From an uncultured Sphingomonadaceae bacterium (GTDB taxonomy: Bacteria > Pseudomonadota > Alphaproteobacteria > Sphingomonadales > Sphingomonadaceae), in assembly GCA_947494305.1 (NCBI GenBank), contig CANLUL010000003.1, forward strand, positions 186,001 through 250,000: a stretch of DNA of 64,000 nt. The letters are read 5' to 3'. Positions 1 to 8,475 of the stretch are shown in pieces. Under the pieces are notes generated by a model. The model was not told the DNA's origin. It was given only the letters and a program-made list of their open reading frames with translations, and ran no database searches. The first letter of the stretch is position 1. Every line of letters starts with the position of its first letter. The position numbers and the translations under genes are program-made.

Positions 1-1134
1 ATCCTCCACTTCCTGAAACGCAGTCAATGTTGCTTGTGCATAGTCAAACAATGCCGCGCGTGCGAGTTCACCCTGCCTGTCAGCTTCGGCAAGCAGTGCG
101 CCTCCTCGAAACAGCGGCTGCAACAATCCGGCGGAAATCGCATTGATATAGGTGCCGGGGTCAAACAGGTCGCCGAAATTCCCCGAACGCGCATTGGCGT
201 CAAAGCGCAATGTCAATTGTGGGAACATCGCATGTCGGGCCTCGGTTGCCCGAAGGCCCGCTGCATCCACCCGTGCTTCAGCCGCAATCAGATCGGGTCG
301 TCCGGCCAGGACGGAAACAGGCGCGGTCAAGGATGGCAGAGCGACAGGTGTGATCAGATCACTGGCACCCGCGGCCTGGCCAGATGGATATGCACCGGTC
401 AGCACTTCCAGAGCGCGGGCCGCATTAGCGGCTGCCCTGAGCGATGCCTGTAACCGGTCTTCGCTGTTGGAAACCTGCACCTGCGCCAGACGCACATCAA
501 GGCGAGACGCAAGGCCGGCCCGGAAACGCGCATCGGTTATCCGCAACGTGTCTTTGCGCCGATCAAGGTCGCTGCGGGCCAGGTCCAAAGTGATCCGGGC
601 GGCGCTGCGATCATACCAAGCGCGAGTGACGGATGCTGCCAGCGCCTGTCTCGCGGCCGCAAAGTTGGCAGCTGCTACCCGGGCATCGGCACTACCGGCC
701 CGGGCCAGCGCCAGATTACGGCCCCAGATATCGGCTTCCCAGCTTGCCGCGAACGCGCCGTCATAAACCGCCGCCGAATTTTCCGCATCGGTTGCGGTTC
801 CCGAGATATCGACCGAGGGAAACAAACCCGCTCGCGATACCCGCATCGCTGCGCGCGCGGCCCGAAGCTGGGCCAATACCGATTGCAAATTGCGGTTACT
901 GGCAAAAGCGCGATTGATGGCCTGCTCGAGTGATTCATCCTCAAACCGTGACACCCAACCGGAATTGGAAATTTCGACCTGTTCCGCATTTGCGACATCG
1001 ACCGGTAGTTCGGGACGCGCTGCCCAATTGTCAGGAGCAAGTGGAACAGTGGACTGATCCAGCGCGGGACCGCCCCGAATGGCACAGGCAGAGAGCGATG
1101 TCAGAACAAGCAGTGACAATATTCGGCGGTTCAT
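1..1134 (-). CDS. RND efflux outer membrane lipoprotein, NodT/TolC family (3' end outside window)
   Basis: This is the outer membrane channel of a tripartite efflux pump. The reverse strand reads continuously from an ATG at 1134 to the window edge, giving 378 residues with no stop, so the C-terminus is missing. The N-terminus is a lipoprotein signal with lipobox LSAC and a lipidated Cys17. The body has the Ala/Arg-rich helical pattern of the outer membrane efflux family, including ASWEADIWGR and the second repeat beginning LAGRPDLIAAEARVDAA. It lies 6 nt downstream of the adaptor gene and clearly belongs to the same operon as the adaptor and pump. The family assignment is firm; the substrate is unknown. 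Confidence 0.88.
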   Translation of the reverse strand, partial: MNRRILSLLVLTSLSACAIRGGPALDQSTVPLAPDNWAARPELPVDVANAEQVEISNSGWVSRFEDESLEQAINRAFASNRNLQSVLAQLRAARAAMRVSRAGLFPSVDISGTATDAENSAAVYDGAFAASWEADIWGRNLALARAGSADARVAAANFAAARQALAASVTRAWYDRSAARITLDLARSDLDRRKDTLRITDARFRAGLASRLDVRLAQVQVSNSEDRLQASLRAAANAARALEVLTGAYPSGQAAGASDLITPVALPSLTAPVSVLAGRPDLIAAEARVDAAGLRATEARHAMFPQLTLRFDANARSGNFGDLFDPGTYINAISAGLLQPLFRGGALLAEADRQGELARAALFDYAQATLTAFQEVED

Positions 1135-1140
1135 TTTCAA

Positions 1141-2313
1141 TTATCCCGCTGACTTTTCGTTTTTGGCGGATTTTGCCTGTTCTTCATCGTTTGTCCCGTC
1201 ATCCCAGGTCACCGTCTGACCATCGCGCAAACGTTCACCGCCGCGCACCACGATCATGTCACCAGCGGCAATTTGCCCGGTGATCGCAACCCGGTTGCCA
1301 TCAGGTTCGCCGACCTGCACCGTGACCCGCTTGGCGGTTTTGTCTTTGGGATTGATGGTATAGATGAATATGCCGCTGTCGCGCAGCACCAGCGCATCGC
1401 GCGGTGCCGTAAGCACCTCTCGTTCCACTCCGGTTGGTACAGTCATCGAGATAGCGCTGCCCATTTTCAGATTATGTGTGCCCATCGGAGCGCGCACTTC
1501 CAATGTGCGACTGACTTCATCACCGGCCTCAATCACCGTGCGCACCCGTGATGTGCGTTCTTCGCCATTGGCAACAATTTTGACTTCCTGTCCGGTTGTC
1601 AGGCCGCTTGCCACTGCAATGGGAACACGAACCCGGGCCTCTGAACCCTGGCGACCGATCACACGTGCAATTTCCCGTCCGGGTGTTGCATATTCACCTA
1701 CTTCGATCCTGCGTTCCACCAGCTGGCCCGCGAAAGGGCTGCGAATGCGTGTGCGGGATAGATTGACGCGAGCCGTATCCAGTGCGATTTGCGCTGCAGC
1801 CAATCGCGCGCGGGTTTGATCCCGGTTCGATATCGCTTCATCCAAAGCGGCTTCTGATTCCGCTTCTTCCTTGAGCAATTGCCGCAAGCGCTCAACCAAC
1901 CGATTTTGATAGGCCAGGTCAGATCGGAACCGGCGCACATCTGCCAGCGCCTGATCCCGGGCTAGCCGGATCGTGCGATCATCAATGACCGCTATGACGG
2001 TTCCTTTGTTGACGCGGGCACCATTGTTCAAGGTTGTCTGAACCCGGCCGGATAATTCGGCCGCCACCACTGAATCTCGATCCGCGACAATATCACCGGG
2101 GGCTGTGAAATTGGGCGTGATGGCTGCGGATTGGATTGTATCCAGCGTCACTATGGCCGGCGGAGGCCCGCCTTGTCCTGGCCCTGCTTGCTGCCCATCT
2201 GCAGGATTCGCAGCGAAAAAAAGGAAATAGGTGGCGACAGCTACGATCAGTGCTGCACCCACGATAAACCAGCGCAAATTGTCGCGCACAAATTCCGGTA
2301 TTGTTAAATTCAT
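1141..2313 (-). CDS. RND efflux periplasmic adaptor (membrane fusion protein)
   Basis: This 390-residue protein would link the inner membrane pump to the outer membrane channel. One membrane anchor lies at about residues 15-33. A Gly/Pro-rich linker follows, then a lipoyl/barrel-sandwich region split by a long alpha-helical hairpin of about residues 107-190 (rich in Arg, Glu, Ala), with the second lipoyl half at IRSPFAGQLVERRIEVG and a beta-barrel and proximal domain after it. That is the standard HlyD/AcrA order and length. The start ATG overlaps the pump stop by 4 nt (ATGA), which indicates translational coupling. The C-terminus is charged (DEEQAKSAKNEKSAG). Confidence 0.93.
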   Translation of the reverse strand: MNLTIPEFVRDNLRWFIVGAALIVAVATYFLFFAANPADGQQAGPGQGGPPPAIVTLDTIQSAAITPNFTAPGDIVADRDSVVAAELSGRVQTTLNNGARVNKGTVIAVIDDRTIRLARDQALADVRRFRSDLAYQNRLVERLRQLLKEEAESEAALDEAISNRDQTRARLAAAQIALDTARVNLSRTRIRSPFAGQLVERRIEVGEYATPGREIARVIGRQGSEARVRVPIAVASGLTTGQEVKIVANGEERTSRVRTVIEAGDEVSRTLEVRAPMGTHNLKMGSAISMTVPTGVEREVLTAPRDALVLRDSGIFIYTINPKDKTAKRVTVQVGEPDGNRVAITGQIAAGDMIVVRGGERLRDGQTVTWDDGTNDEEQAKSAKNEKSAG

Positions 2314-5300
2314 TCAGCAGGCTCCAGAACGGGACCACTGCCTAAGCCAGGCTTGTCATCCACATTTTTGGTTGGGGGTTTGTTTCCACTATCATCCGTT
2401 TTCTTCGCGGACCCGAGTTGGATCAGTGCGGGCAACAGGATCAGCGTGAATATCGTTGAAACCAGCACGCCGCCAACAATGATCACCGCCAGCCCGCGAT
2501 AAATCGCACTGCCCGGGCCGGGAACCAGAGCCAGAGGCAACATGCCCATGACCGATGTTCCGGTGGTCATCAAAATGGGCCGCAGACGCAGCTTCAAGGC
2601 AGCGCGGGCTGCCTCTGTACGGCTCATCCCTTCCGCTTCGCTTTGCCGGGCCTGTGCCATCAACAAGATGGCATTGTTGACCACGATCCCAAGCAAGATG
2701 ACAAAGCCAATCATACCCAGCAGATCAAGCGGCGTCGGTTTGAAAAGGTTAAGTATCTGGATCGCAATCACGCCGCCAACTGTGGCGAGTGGCAAGGCAA
2801 TGATAACCAATGCCGCATCTCGACCCGAGCGGAAAACCGATGCCATGATCACGAATAACAGGGCTGCTGCCAGGATGAAGTTGGTGCTCAGAGATTTGAT
2901 CGCTTTGATCAAGGCATCTGCATCTCCGCCATAACGCAGGGTTTCTCCGGCATGGATGGCCTGCATGATTTTAGGTTCGGCTTCGGTTTGAATTTTCTCC
3001 AGTGCTTCTCCAAGCGCCATTCCGGGCGGAGGGTTGATCATCAATGTAACTGTTTTGCGGCCATCAACATGGCTAATCTGATTTGGCCCCACGCCCCGCA
3101 ATAACGTTGCCACTTCGCGCATAGGCACTGTTCCCGAGCTGGGCGTGACCAGCGGCGCGCTTTCGATGGCTTCGGGATCCGCGGCCGCCGAGCCGCGCAA
3201 GATGACACGCATACGGTCACCGTCGGACACATATTCGCCGAGATAGAGACCATCCCCCAGAGCACGGACAGCGCGACCCACCTGATCACGTGTCATGCCC
3301 AGCTCTGCGATACGGCGATCATTCGGCGTTAGACGTAGTTCGGGCACCACGACATTGGGATCGGGGTTGGGACGAACCATGCCGCCGGGAAGAGCGGCCT
3401 GGATAGCATCGACGGCGACCAGCGAAAGTTCACGTAGACCTTCATCGCTCTCTCCCTGTAAATGTACCTCAATGCTACCGTTGCCGCCAAAATTACCAAA
3501 TAGGCTGCCTTGTTGGGCAAAGGCTTGTACATCCGGAAATCCAGCCAGTATCTCGCTGTTGACCAGACCCGTCATCTCTTCGATGCGGGATTGATCCTTG
3601 ATCCGGATGCCGGTGTTGAGACCCCAAGGGTTGACGAACAGATAATAGTTTAAAAGCTCGGGTTGCTTTTCACCCTTCAAATAGGGATCAAGCCGCTCAA
3701 CAACTTTTTCGGCAATTTCCGTGCGTGCCGACTCCAGTGTCGCACCAGAGGGCAGGCCAATCCAGGCGTCGACCGCATCGCGCTTCACATCGGGAAGATA
3801 ATCGGTTTGCGGCCAGAGAAAATAGGAGATGACAAAGGGGGCGATTATCAGCGAAGGAATCCAGATTTTGCGTTTCTTGTCCGTGTCGGTCAGTCCGAAA
3901 ATACGATCAGCATAACCATCCCAGCGCGCCTCGTTTTCATCCATGTCCAATTTACCGGCATAATGACGGGCTGCGGCGGGAAGCACCGTCACCGCTACAA
4001 CCAAGCTAGCCACCACTGAAATGGCGATGGTCAAAGCAAGGTCGGCAAATAACTGACCTTCGACATCGGCGATGAACATAATCGGAATGAAGATTGCTAC
4101 GGTAGTGGCTGTCGATGCAAACAGAGCTGGCCACACCTGCGCAACCGCTTCCATGGCTGCCTCTCCCGGTGTTCGCCCCTGGTGACGCAGTCGTACGAAA
4201 TTCTCCATCACCACGATGGCTGCATCGAGGACCATTCCCGTTGCGAAGGCCAGACCTGCGAGTGAAATCACGTTAATCGATCGCCCGGTCATTCCAATGA
4301 CCGCTAATGTTGCGAGCAGGCAAACAGGTACAGTTGCCGCGATGATCAAAGTAGCCCGCCAGCGCCGGACAAAGAGCCAGAGCAAGCCGACGGCTAAAAT
4401 CGTACCCAACAACAAGTTACCACCTAGAAATGATAAGGCGCGTTTAATGAAAACCGAGGGATCGAAGCTTTTTTCTACCCGTGCGCCGATGCTCTTCAGT
4501 TCGTTTTCGTTGAAGCGTTCTACTTCGCTGAGTACGCCATCAATTGCGTCCAGTGTGTTGCTGCCAGGCTGGCGGATGACGCGCATGCCAATAGCTGGAT
4601 TGCCATTTTGATAGGTAACCCCGAATGCCTTGTCCGGTCCGACATTAATGTCGGCGATATCGCTCATGCGGATGACGGTTGTGCCGCGCTGTGCGACTGT
4701 CAGATTACCAATTTGTTCAGCGGAAAAATTACCCTCAAACCGAAGCGCATAGCCACGACGGCCGACGTCAACCGTCCCGCCGCCCACGTCTTGAAAACGA
4801 CCGACTGCTCGGGATAGCTCGTCGATGGTGAGGTTAAGCTGAGCAAGACGCCAAGGGTCAAATCGAATACGTAATATACGCTCGCCTGTAGGCGCCTCTA
4901 CCGTGACGCCCTGTACGCCTTCAACCGATTCAATTTTGGGAACAAATGTATCGCGGGCAAATTTCGCCAGTGCTTCGGCATCCATATTGCTGTCGGGCAA
5001 AGCTTGCAGGAAAAGATAGATCAGCGATTCGCCTTGCTGCCCATTGGCGCCGCCTACCGATGGTCGGTCCGCCTCCAAGGGCCAGTTGCGAACGCGCTGT
5101 ACGCGGCTCGACACCTCGGAAAAGGCCTTGTCCATATTGGTGCCAAGGGCAAATTCCAGATTAAGCCAAACATTGCCGTTGTTCGACCAGGAACGAGTGG
5201 TGACAAGACCGGGCAGCCCGCGCAACTCATCTTCGATAGGGATGGTGATTTCTGACTCGATCTCCTTCGGACTGGCGGCGCGCCAATTGGCTTGCACCGA

Positions 5301-5468
5301 TAGACTAGGCCGTTCGATATCAGGGAAAAGTTGAATGGGTGTACCAAATGCGGAAACGATTCCTATCAACCCAATGAGTGCCAAGATGGCAGAAATGGCG
5401 GCTGGATACTTCAGCGCAATAGCGGTCAGATTCACAATTCCCTCCAATCGTGAGAGTAAATCGGCCAC
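2310..5468 (-). CDS. RND efflux pump inner membrane transporter (HAE1/AcrB-like)
   Basis: This is a 1052-residue proton-driven exporter, full length for the HAE1 family. It has a first membrane helix near residues 21-41, a porter domain beginning at the LFPDIERPSLSV motif, a central block of helices around 345-500, and a second repeat ending near residue 1020. Helix 4 carries GMVLDAAIVVMEN, with a single acidic residue (Asp415) followed by Ala416 where AcrB has an Asp-Asp pair. The C-terminal half has the usual GIVVNNAILLM. It is the first gene of a three-gene operon (pump, adaptor, channel). About 160 nt upstream a divergent gene starts, so the operon promoter is probably in 5469-5657. Confidence 0.93.
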   Translation of the reverse strand: MADLLSRLEGIVNLTAIALKYPAAISAILALIGLIGIVSAFGTPIQLFPDIERPSLSVQANWRAASPKEIESEITIPIEDELRGLPGLVTTRSWSNNGNVWLNLEFALGTNMDKAFSEVSSRVQRVRNWPLEADRPSVGGANGQQGESLIYLFLQALPDSNMDAEALAKFARDTFVPKIESVEGVQGVTVEAPTGERILRIRFDPWRLAQLNLTIDELSRAVGRFQDVGGGTVDVGRRGYALRFEGNFSAEQIGNLTVAQRGTTVIRMSDIADINVGPDKAFGVTYQNGNPAIGMRVIRQPGSNTLDAIDGVLSEVERFNENELKSIGARVEKSFDPSVFIKRALSFLGGNLLLGTILAVGLLWLFVRRWRATLIIAATVPVCLLATLAVIGMTGRSINVISLAGLAFATGMVLDAAIVVMENFVRLRHQGRTPGEAAMEAVAQVWPALFASTATTVAIFIPIMFIADVEGQLFADLALTIAISVVASLVVAVTVLPAAARHYAGKLDMDENEARWDGYADRIFGLTDTDKKRKIWIPSLIIAPFVISYFLWPQTDYLPDVKRDAVDAWIGLPSGATLESARTEIAEKVVERLDPYLKGEKQPELLNYYLFVNPWGLNTGIRIKDQSRIEEMTGLVNSEILAGFPDVQAFAQQGSLFGNFGGNGSIEVHLQGESDEGLRELSLVAVDAIQAALPGGMVRPNPDPNVVVPELRLTPNDRRIAELGMTRDQVGRAVRALGDGLYLGEYVSDGDRMRVILRGSAAADPEAIESAPLVTPSSGTVPMREVATLLRGVGPNQISHVDGRKTVTLMINPPPGMALGEALEKIQTEAEPKIMQAIHAGETLRYGGDADALIKAIKSLSTNFILAAALLFVIMASVFRSGRDAALVIIALPLATVGGVIAIQILNLFKPTPLDLLGMIGFVILLGIVVNNAILLMAQARQSEAEGMSRTEAARAALKLRLRPILMTTGTSVMGMLPLALVPGPGSAIYRGLAVIIVGGVLVSTIFTLILLPALIQLGSAKKTDDSGNKPPTKNVDDKPGLGSGPVLEPAE

Positions 5469-5657
5469 CAGATTGATAGAATCCGGATGGGCAAATTTCT
5501 CACCACGCAGTCACTCCCTCAGCAACTACAACTGTCATCGCTATAGTATCATTGGTAACCTGCTAGGCTGATTTCGACCAAGACAGTCCCGGTTTCGATA
5601 AACGTCAATTGGTGATTTGATCGAATACTGGTGGAAAAACTGATTGGAAAACGCACG

Positions 5658-6698
5658 ATGCTTGACGATTTGGGCGCATCGCGCCAATGGCCGTATATGC
5701 GGTTTTTCTCTGACAATGCAGCTTCGGTTCATCCTAAGGTTTTGGCGTCACTGGGCACGGCCAATGTGCAAGATACGGCCTATGATGGCGATGCGCTTAG
5801 CGGCCAATTGAATGGGGTGTTTTCAAACCTTTTTGAAACAGAAGTCGAAGCTTTGTGGGTGGCGACGGGCACCGCGGCCAATTCCCTGGCATTGGCATCA
5901 ATGTGCAAGCCGCATGAAGGCGTGATATGCCACCGCGAAGCCCATATTGAGCAGGATGAAGCAGGCGCGCCGGGGTTTTATACCGGCGGCGGCAAGCTAA
6001 TGTTGCTCGACGGGGCGGGCGCGAAACTAAATCCGACAGATATTGATACCCATTGCAAAGCAATCCGGGATGACGTGCATCAGGTGCAGCCTGCTTGTGT
6101 TTCCATAACCAACGCTACCGAATATGGTTTGGTATATTCGCCTGAAGAGGTGCGAGCCATTTCGCAGGTCTGCAAAGCACACGGACTAAAACTGCATATG
6201 GATGGTGCACGTTTTGCAAACGCGGTGGCCAATCTTGAATGTCATCCAGCAGATATCACCTTGCGTGCTGGTGTTGACGCGCTTAGTTTTGGATTTGTCA
6301 AAAATGGCGGAATGAGTGCCGAAGCGCTGGTCTTTTTCGACAAAGACCTGGCCGCTGACACCCACTATCGCCGGAAACGGGCGGGTCATCTGCAGTCTAA
6401 AGGGCGTTATCTAGCGGCGCAGATATTGGCGATGCTGGAGGACGATCTTTGGCTAGGCAATGCTAAGGCGGCCAATGCCGGAGCGCAGGTCTTGGCAGAA
6501 GCAGCGCAAGAACGACTATTACATCCGGTGCAGGCCAATGAAATATTCATCAAACTCGCTGCCGAAGAAGCCAAGCAATTGCGTGATGCAGGGTTTGATT
6601 TTTACGATTGGGGCGAGGGTCAGGCGCGGCTGGTAACCAGCTGGAACCAAAGCGCCGAAGACATTCGGCCATTGGCAGATGCAATTGCAGCCCTATGA
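5658..6698 (+). CDS. Low-specificity L-threonine aldolase / beta-eliminating lyase family
   Basis: This is a PLP-dependent fold-type I enzyme, expected to cleave L-threonine or allo-threonine to glycine and acetaldehyde. The typical N-terminus MRFFSDNAASVHPKVL is present, with ATGTAANSLAL (PLP phosphate binding), LHMDGARFANAV and SFGFVKNGG, where Lys is the expected Schiff base residue. Three starts are possible: GTG 5631, ATG 5658 (preceded by GGAAA at 7 nt) and ATG 5697, which begins the conserved part. I prefer 5658 for its ribosome binding site. Its stop overlaps the start of the EamA gene by 4 nt. Substrate preference cannot be read from sequence. Confidence 0.85.
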   Translation: MLDDLGASRQWPYMRFFSDNAASVHPKVLASLGTANVQDTAYDGDALSGQLNGVFSNLFETEVEALWVATGTAANSLALASMCKPHEGVICHREAHIEQDEAGAPGFYTGGGKLMLLDGAGAKLNPTDIDTHCKAIRDDVHQVQPACVSITNATEYGLVYSPEEVRAISQVCKAHGLKLHMDGARFANAVANLECHPADITLRAGVDALSFGFVKNGGMSAEALVFFDKDLAADTHYRRKRAGHLQSKGRYLAAQILAMLEDDLWLGNAKAANAGAQVLAEAAQERLLHPVQANEIFIKLAAEEAKQLRDAGFDFYDWGEGQARLVTSWNQSAEDIRPLADAIAAL

Positions 6699-7621
6699 CT
6701 GATCAGCCCGGCGGCGAAGTCAGCCTGCTGACACCGCGCATTCTTATTCCGTTTCTGTTGGTGTCCCTGATCTGGGGGTCGACCTGGTTAGTGATCAAGG
6801 ACCAGATATCAGAAGTTCCTCCCAGTTGGTCGGTCAGCTACCGGTTCCTGATCGCTGCGGCGGCAATGTTTGTTCTGGTTGGCATTCGGCGGACGACATT
6901 TCGGCTCGACCGGATGGGGCATGTGCTGGCAATGATATTGGGTTTCTTCCAATTCTCGTTCAATTTCAACTTCGTCTATAATGCGGAATTATATATCACC
7001 TCGGGATTGGTGGCCGTGCTTTTTGCCTTGTTGATGGTTCCCAACGCAATCCTCGGACGAATATTTATCGGGCAAAAAATCAGCGGGCAATTTATCGCAG
7101 GATCAACCATAGCAGCGGCCGGTATTGCGTTGCTGTTCTGGCATGAATATCAGGCATCTACCGCTAGTTTGGGACAGGTTCTGCTCGGCGTGGCGTTAAC
7201 ATTTGGCGGTATCATTGCTGCCTCCATTGCCAATGTTATGCAGGCGGGAGAGCGGTTGAAATCCTATCCCCTGATCACCGTGCTGGCTTGGGCGATGCTT
7301 TGGGGGGCAGTGATCAATATTATACTCTCTTGGGTGTTGGTGGGTCCGCCGACCTATGAAACCCGGGCGGCTTATTGGGCGGGCATTGTTTATCTGGGCG
7401 TGATCGGATCGGTGGTTACCTTCCCGCTCTATTTCGCCATCATTCGCGAGATAGGCCCGGGCCGCGCTGCCTATTCGAGCGTTCTGGTGCCGATAGTAGC
7501 AATGATCCTGTCGACAATGTTCGAAGGATTTGTATGGACCCTATTACCCGCAGCAGGGGCGGTGGTTGCAATGTTGGGATTAATTGTCGCGTTGAAAGCC
7601 AAAAGAGCGAAGGCGGGTTAG
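6695..7621 (+). CDS. EamA/DMT-family transporter
   Basis: This is a 308-residue drug/metabolite transporter superfamily protein with about ten hydrophobic helices in two EamA repeats. It contains SLIWGSTWLVIKDQ at the start of the first repeat and GSVVTFPLYFAIIREIGPGRAAYSSVLVPIVAM in the second, both typical of the family. The true start is the ATG at 6695, which overlaps the aldolase stop (ATGA). The longer in-frame reading upstream would lie inside the aldolase gene and is polar. Family members export amino acids or other metabolites, and coupling to an amino-acid-cleaving enzyme suggests a related substrate; that is inference. It ends convergently on the SDR gene. Confidence 0.9.
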   Translation: MTDQPGGEVSLLTPRILIPFLLVSLIWGSTWLVIKDQISEVPPSWSVSYRFLIAAAAMFVLVGIRRTTFRLDRMGHVLAMILGFFQFSFNFNFVYNAELYITSGLVAVLFALLMVPNAILGRIFIGQKISGQFIAGSTIAAAGIALLFWHEYQASTASLGQVLLGVALTFGGIIAASIANVMQAGERLKSYPLITVLAWAMLWGAVINIILSWVLVGPPTYETRAAYWAGIVYLGVIGSVVTFPLYFAIIREIGPGRAAYSSVLVPIVAMILSTMFEGFVWTLLPAAGAVVAMLGLIVALKAKRAKAG

Positions 7622-8418
7622 TCTAACAGTTCGGACAGGCCTATCTTATAGTCTTTATATTGTGGCTGCCAATTCATCACTCGTTTGGCCTTGCCGTTGC
7701 TAACCTTGCGGTTCTCTTCATAAAACCCCATCGCCACTTTGGAGAGATTGGCTTCTTCTAGCGATATGAGCGGCGGTGTTTCGATCCCGAGCAGCCGTGC
7801 TGCATAGGCGAGCACCTCATGCTGTGCGGCGGGCAAGTCGTCGGTTATGTTGAAGACACCCGCAGGTCCCTTAATAGAGGCGACCACAGCGGAGATGATA
7901 TCATCGACATGAATGCGGCTGAACAATTGGCCGGGAACGTTAATTCGTTTTGCTTTTCCAGCACGCACGCGTTCCAGTGGATTGCGGCCCGGGCCATATA
8001 TGCCGGGAAGCCGGAAGACACACATATCACGGCGCAGTTGTTGCCAGAGCGTATCGGCTTCTGATCGCGCCTTGCGGCGGCCGGTGCCAATCGGTGCGCT
8101 TTCATCAACCCACGCACCGCCAGTGTCTCCATAAACGCCAGTCGAGGAGAGATAACCCGACCATTGCAGATCGGCGCCCGCTATGGCCGAACCATATTTG
8201 TCGAGAACAGGTTCGGAGCCATCGCGAGCGGGCGGTACGGAAGACAGGATATGCGTTGCATTCGACAGGGCCGTCAAAACCGAAGATTCATCATCAAAGG
8301 CAATGGTACCCTTTGTTGCCTCCCTGCGCGTGCCCGTTACCCGCCAGCCCTTGTCGCGCAGATGGTCCGCAAGACGCGAGGCGGTGTAGCCCATTCCGAA
8401 GATCAGCATATTTGTCAT
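7618..8418 (-). CDS. SDR-family NAD(P)-dependent epimerase/reductase (YeeZ-like)
   Basis: This is a 266-residue extended short-chain dehydrogenase-like protein. A nucleotide-binding GMGYTASRLA glycine motif sits at residues 8-17. Further on are a YLSSTGVYGDTGG segment (the region of the catalytic Ser and Tyr) and the RLPGIYGPGRNPLERV and NITDDLPAAQHEVLAYAARLLG motifs of the sugar-nucleotide epimerase-like group. The reading frame stays open far upstream, but that part is antisense to pepN and rich in Arg, His and Phe, so I place the start at the ATG at 8418. It is divergent from pepN (57 nt) and convergent with the EamA gene (4 nt overlap). The substrate is unknown. Confidence 0.85.
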   Translation of the reverse strand: MTNMLIFGMGYTASRLADHLRDKGWRVTGTRREATKGTIAFDDESSVLTALSNATHILSSVPPARDGSEPVLDKYGSAIAGADLQWSGYLSSTGVYGDTGGAWVDESAPIGTGRRKARSEADTLWQQLRRDMCVFRLPGIYGPGRNPLERVRAGKAKRINVPGQLFSRIHVDDIISAVVASIKGPAGVFNITDDLPAAQHEVLAYAARLLGIETPPLISLEEANLSKVAMGFYEENRKVSNGKAKRVMNWQPQYKDYKIGLSELLD

Positions 8419-8475
8419 CGGCAATCTGCATAATCGCAATTGCGCGGTGCGCCAATGGCTCTTATGGCTTGGACT

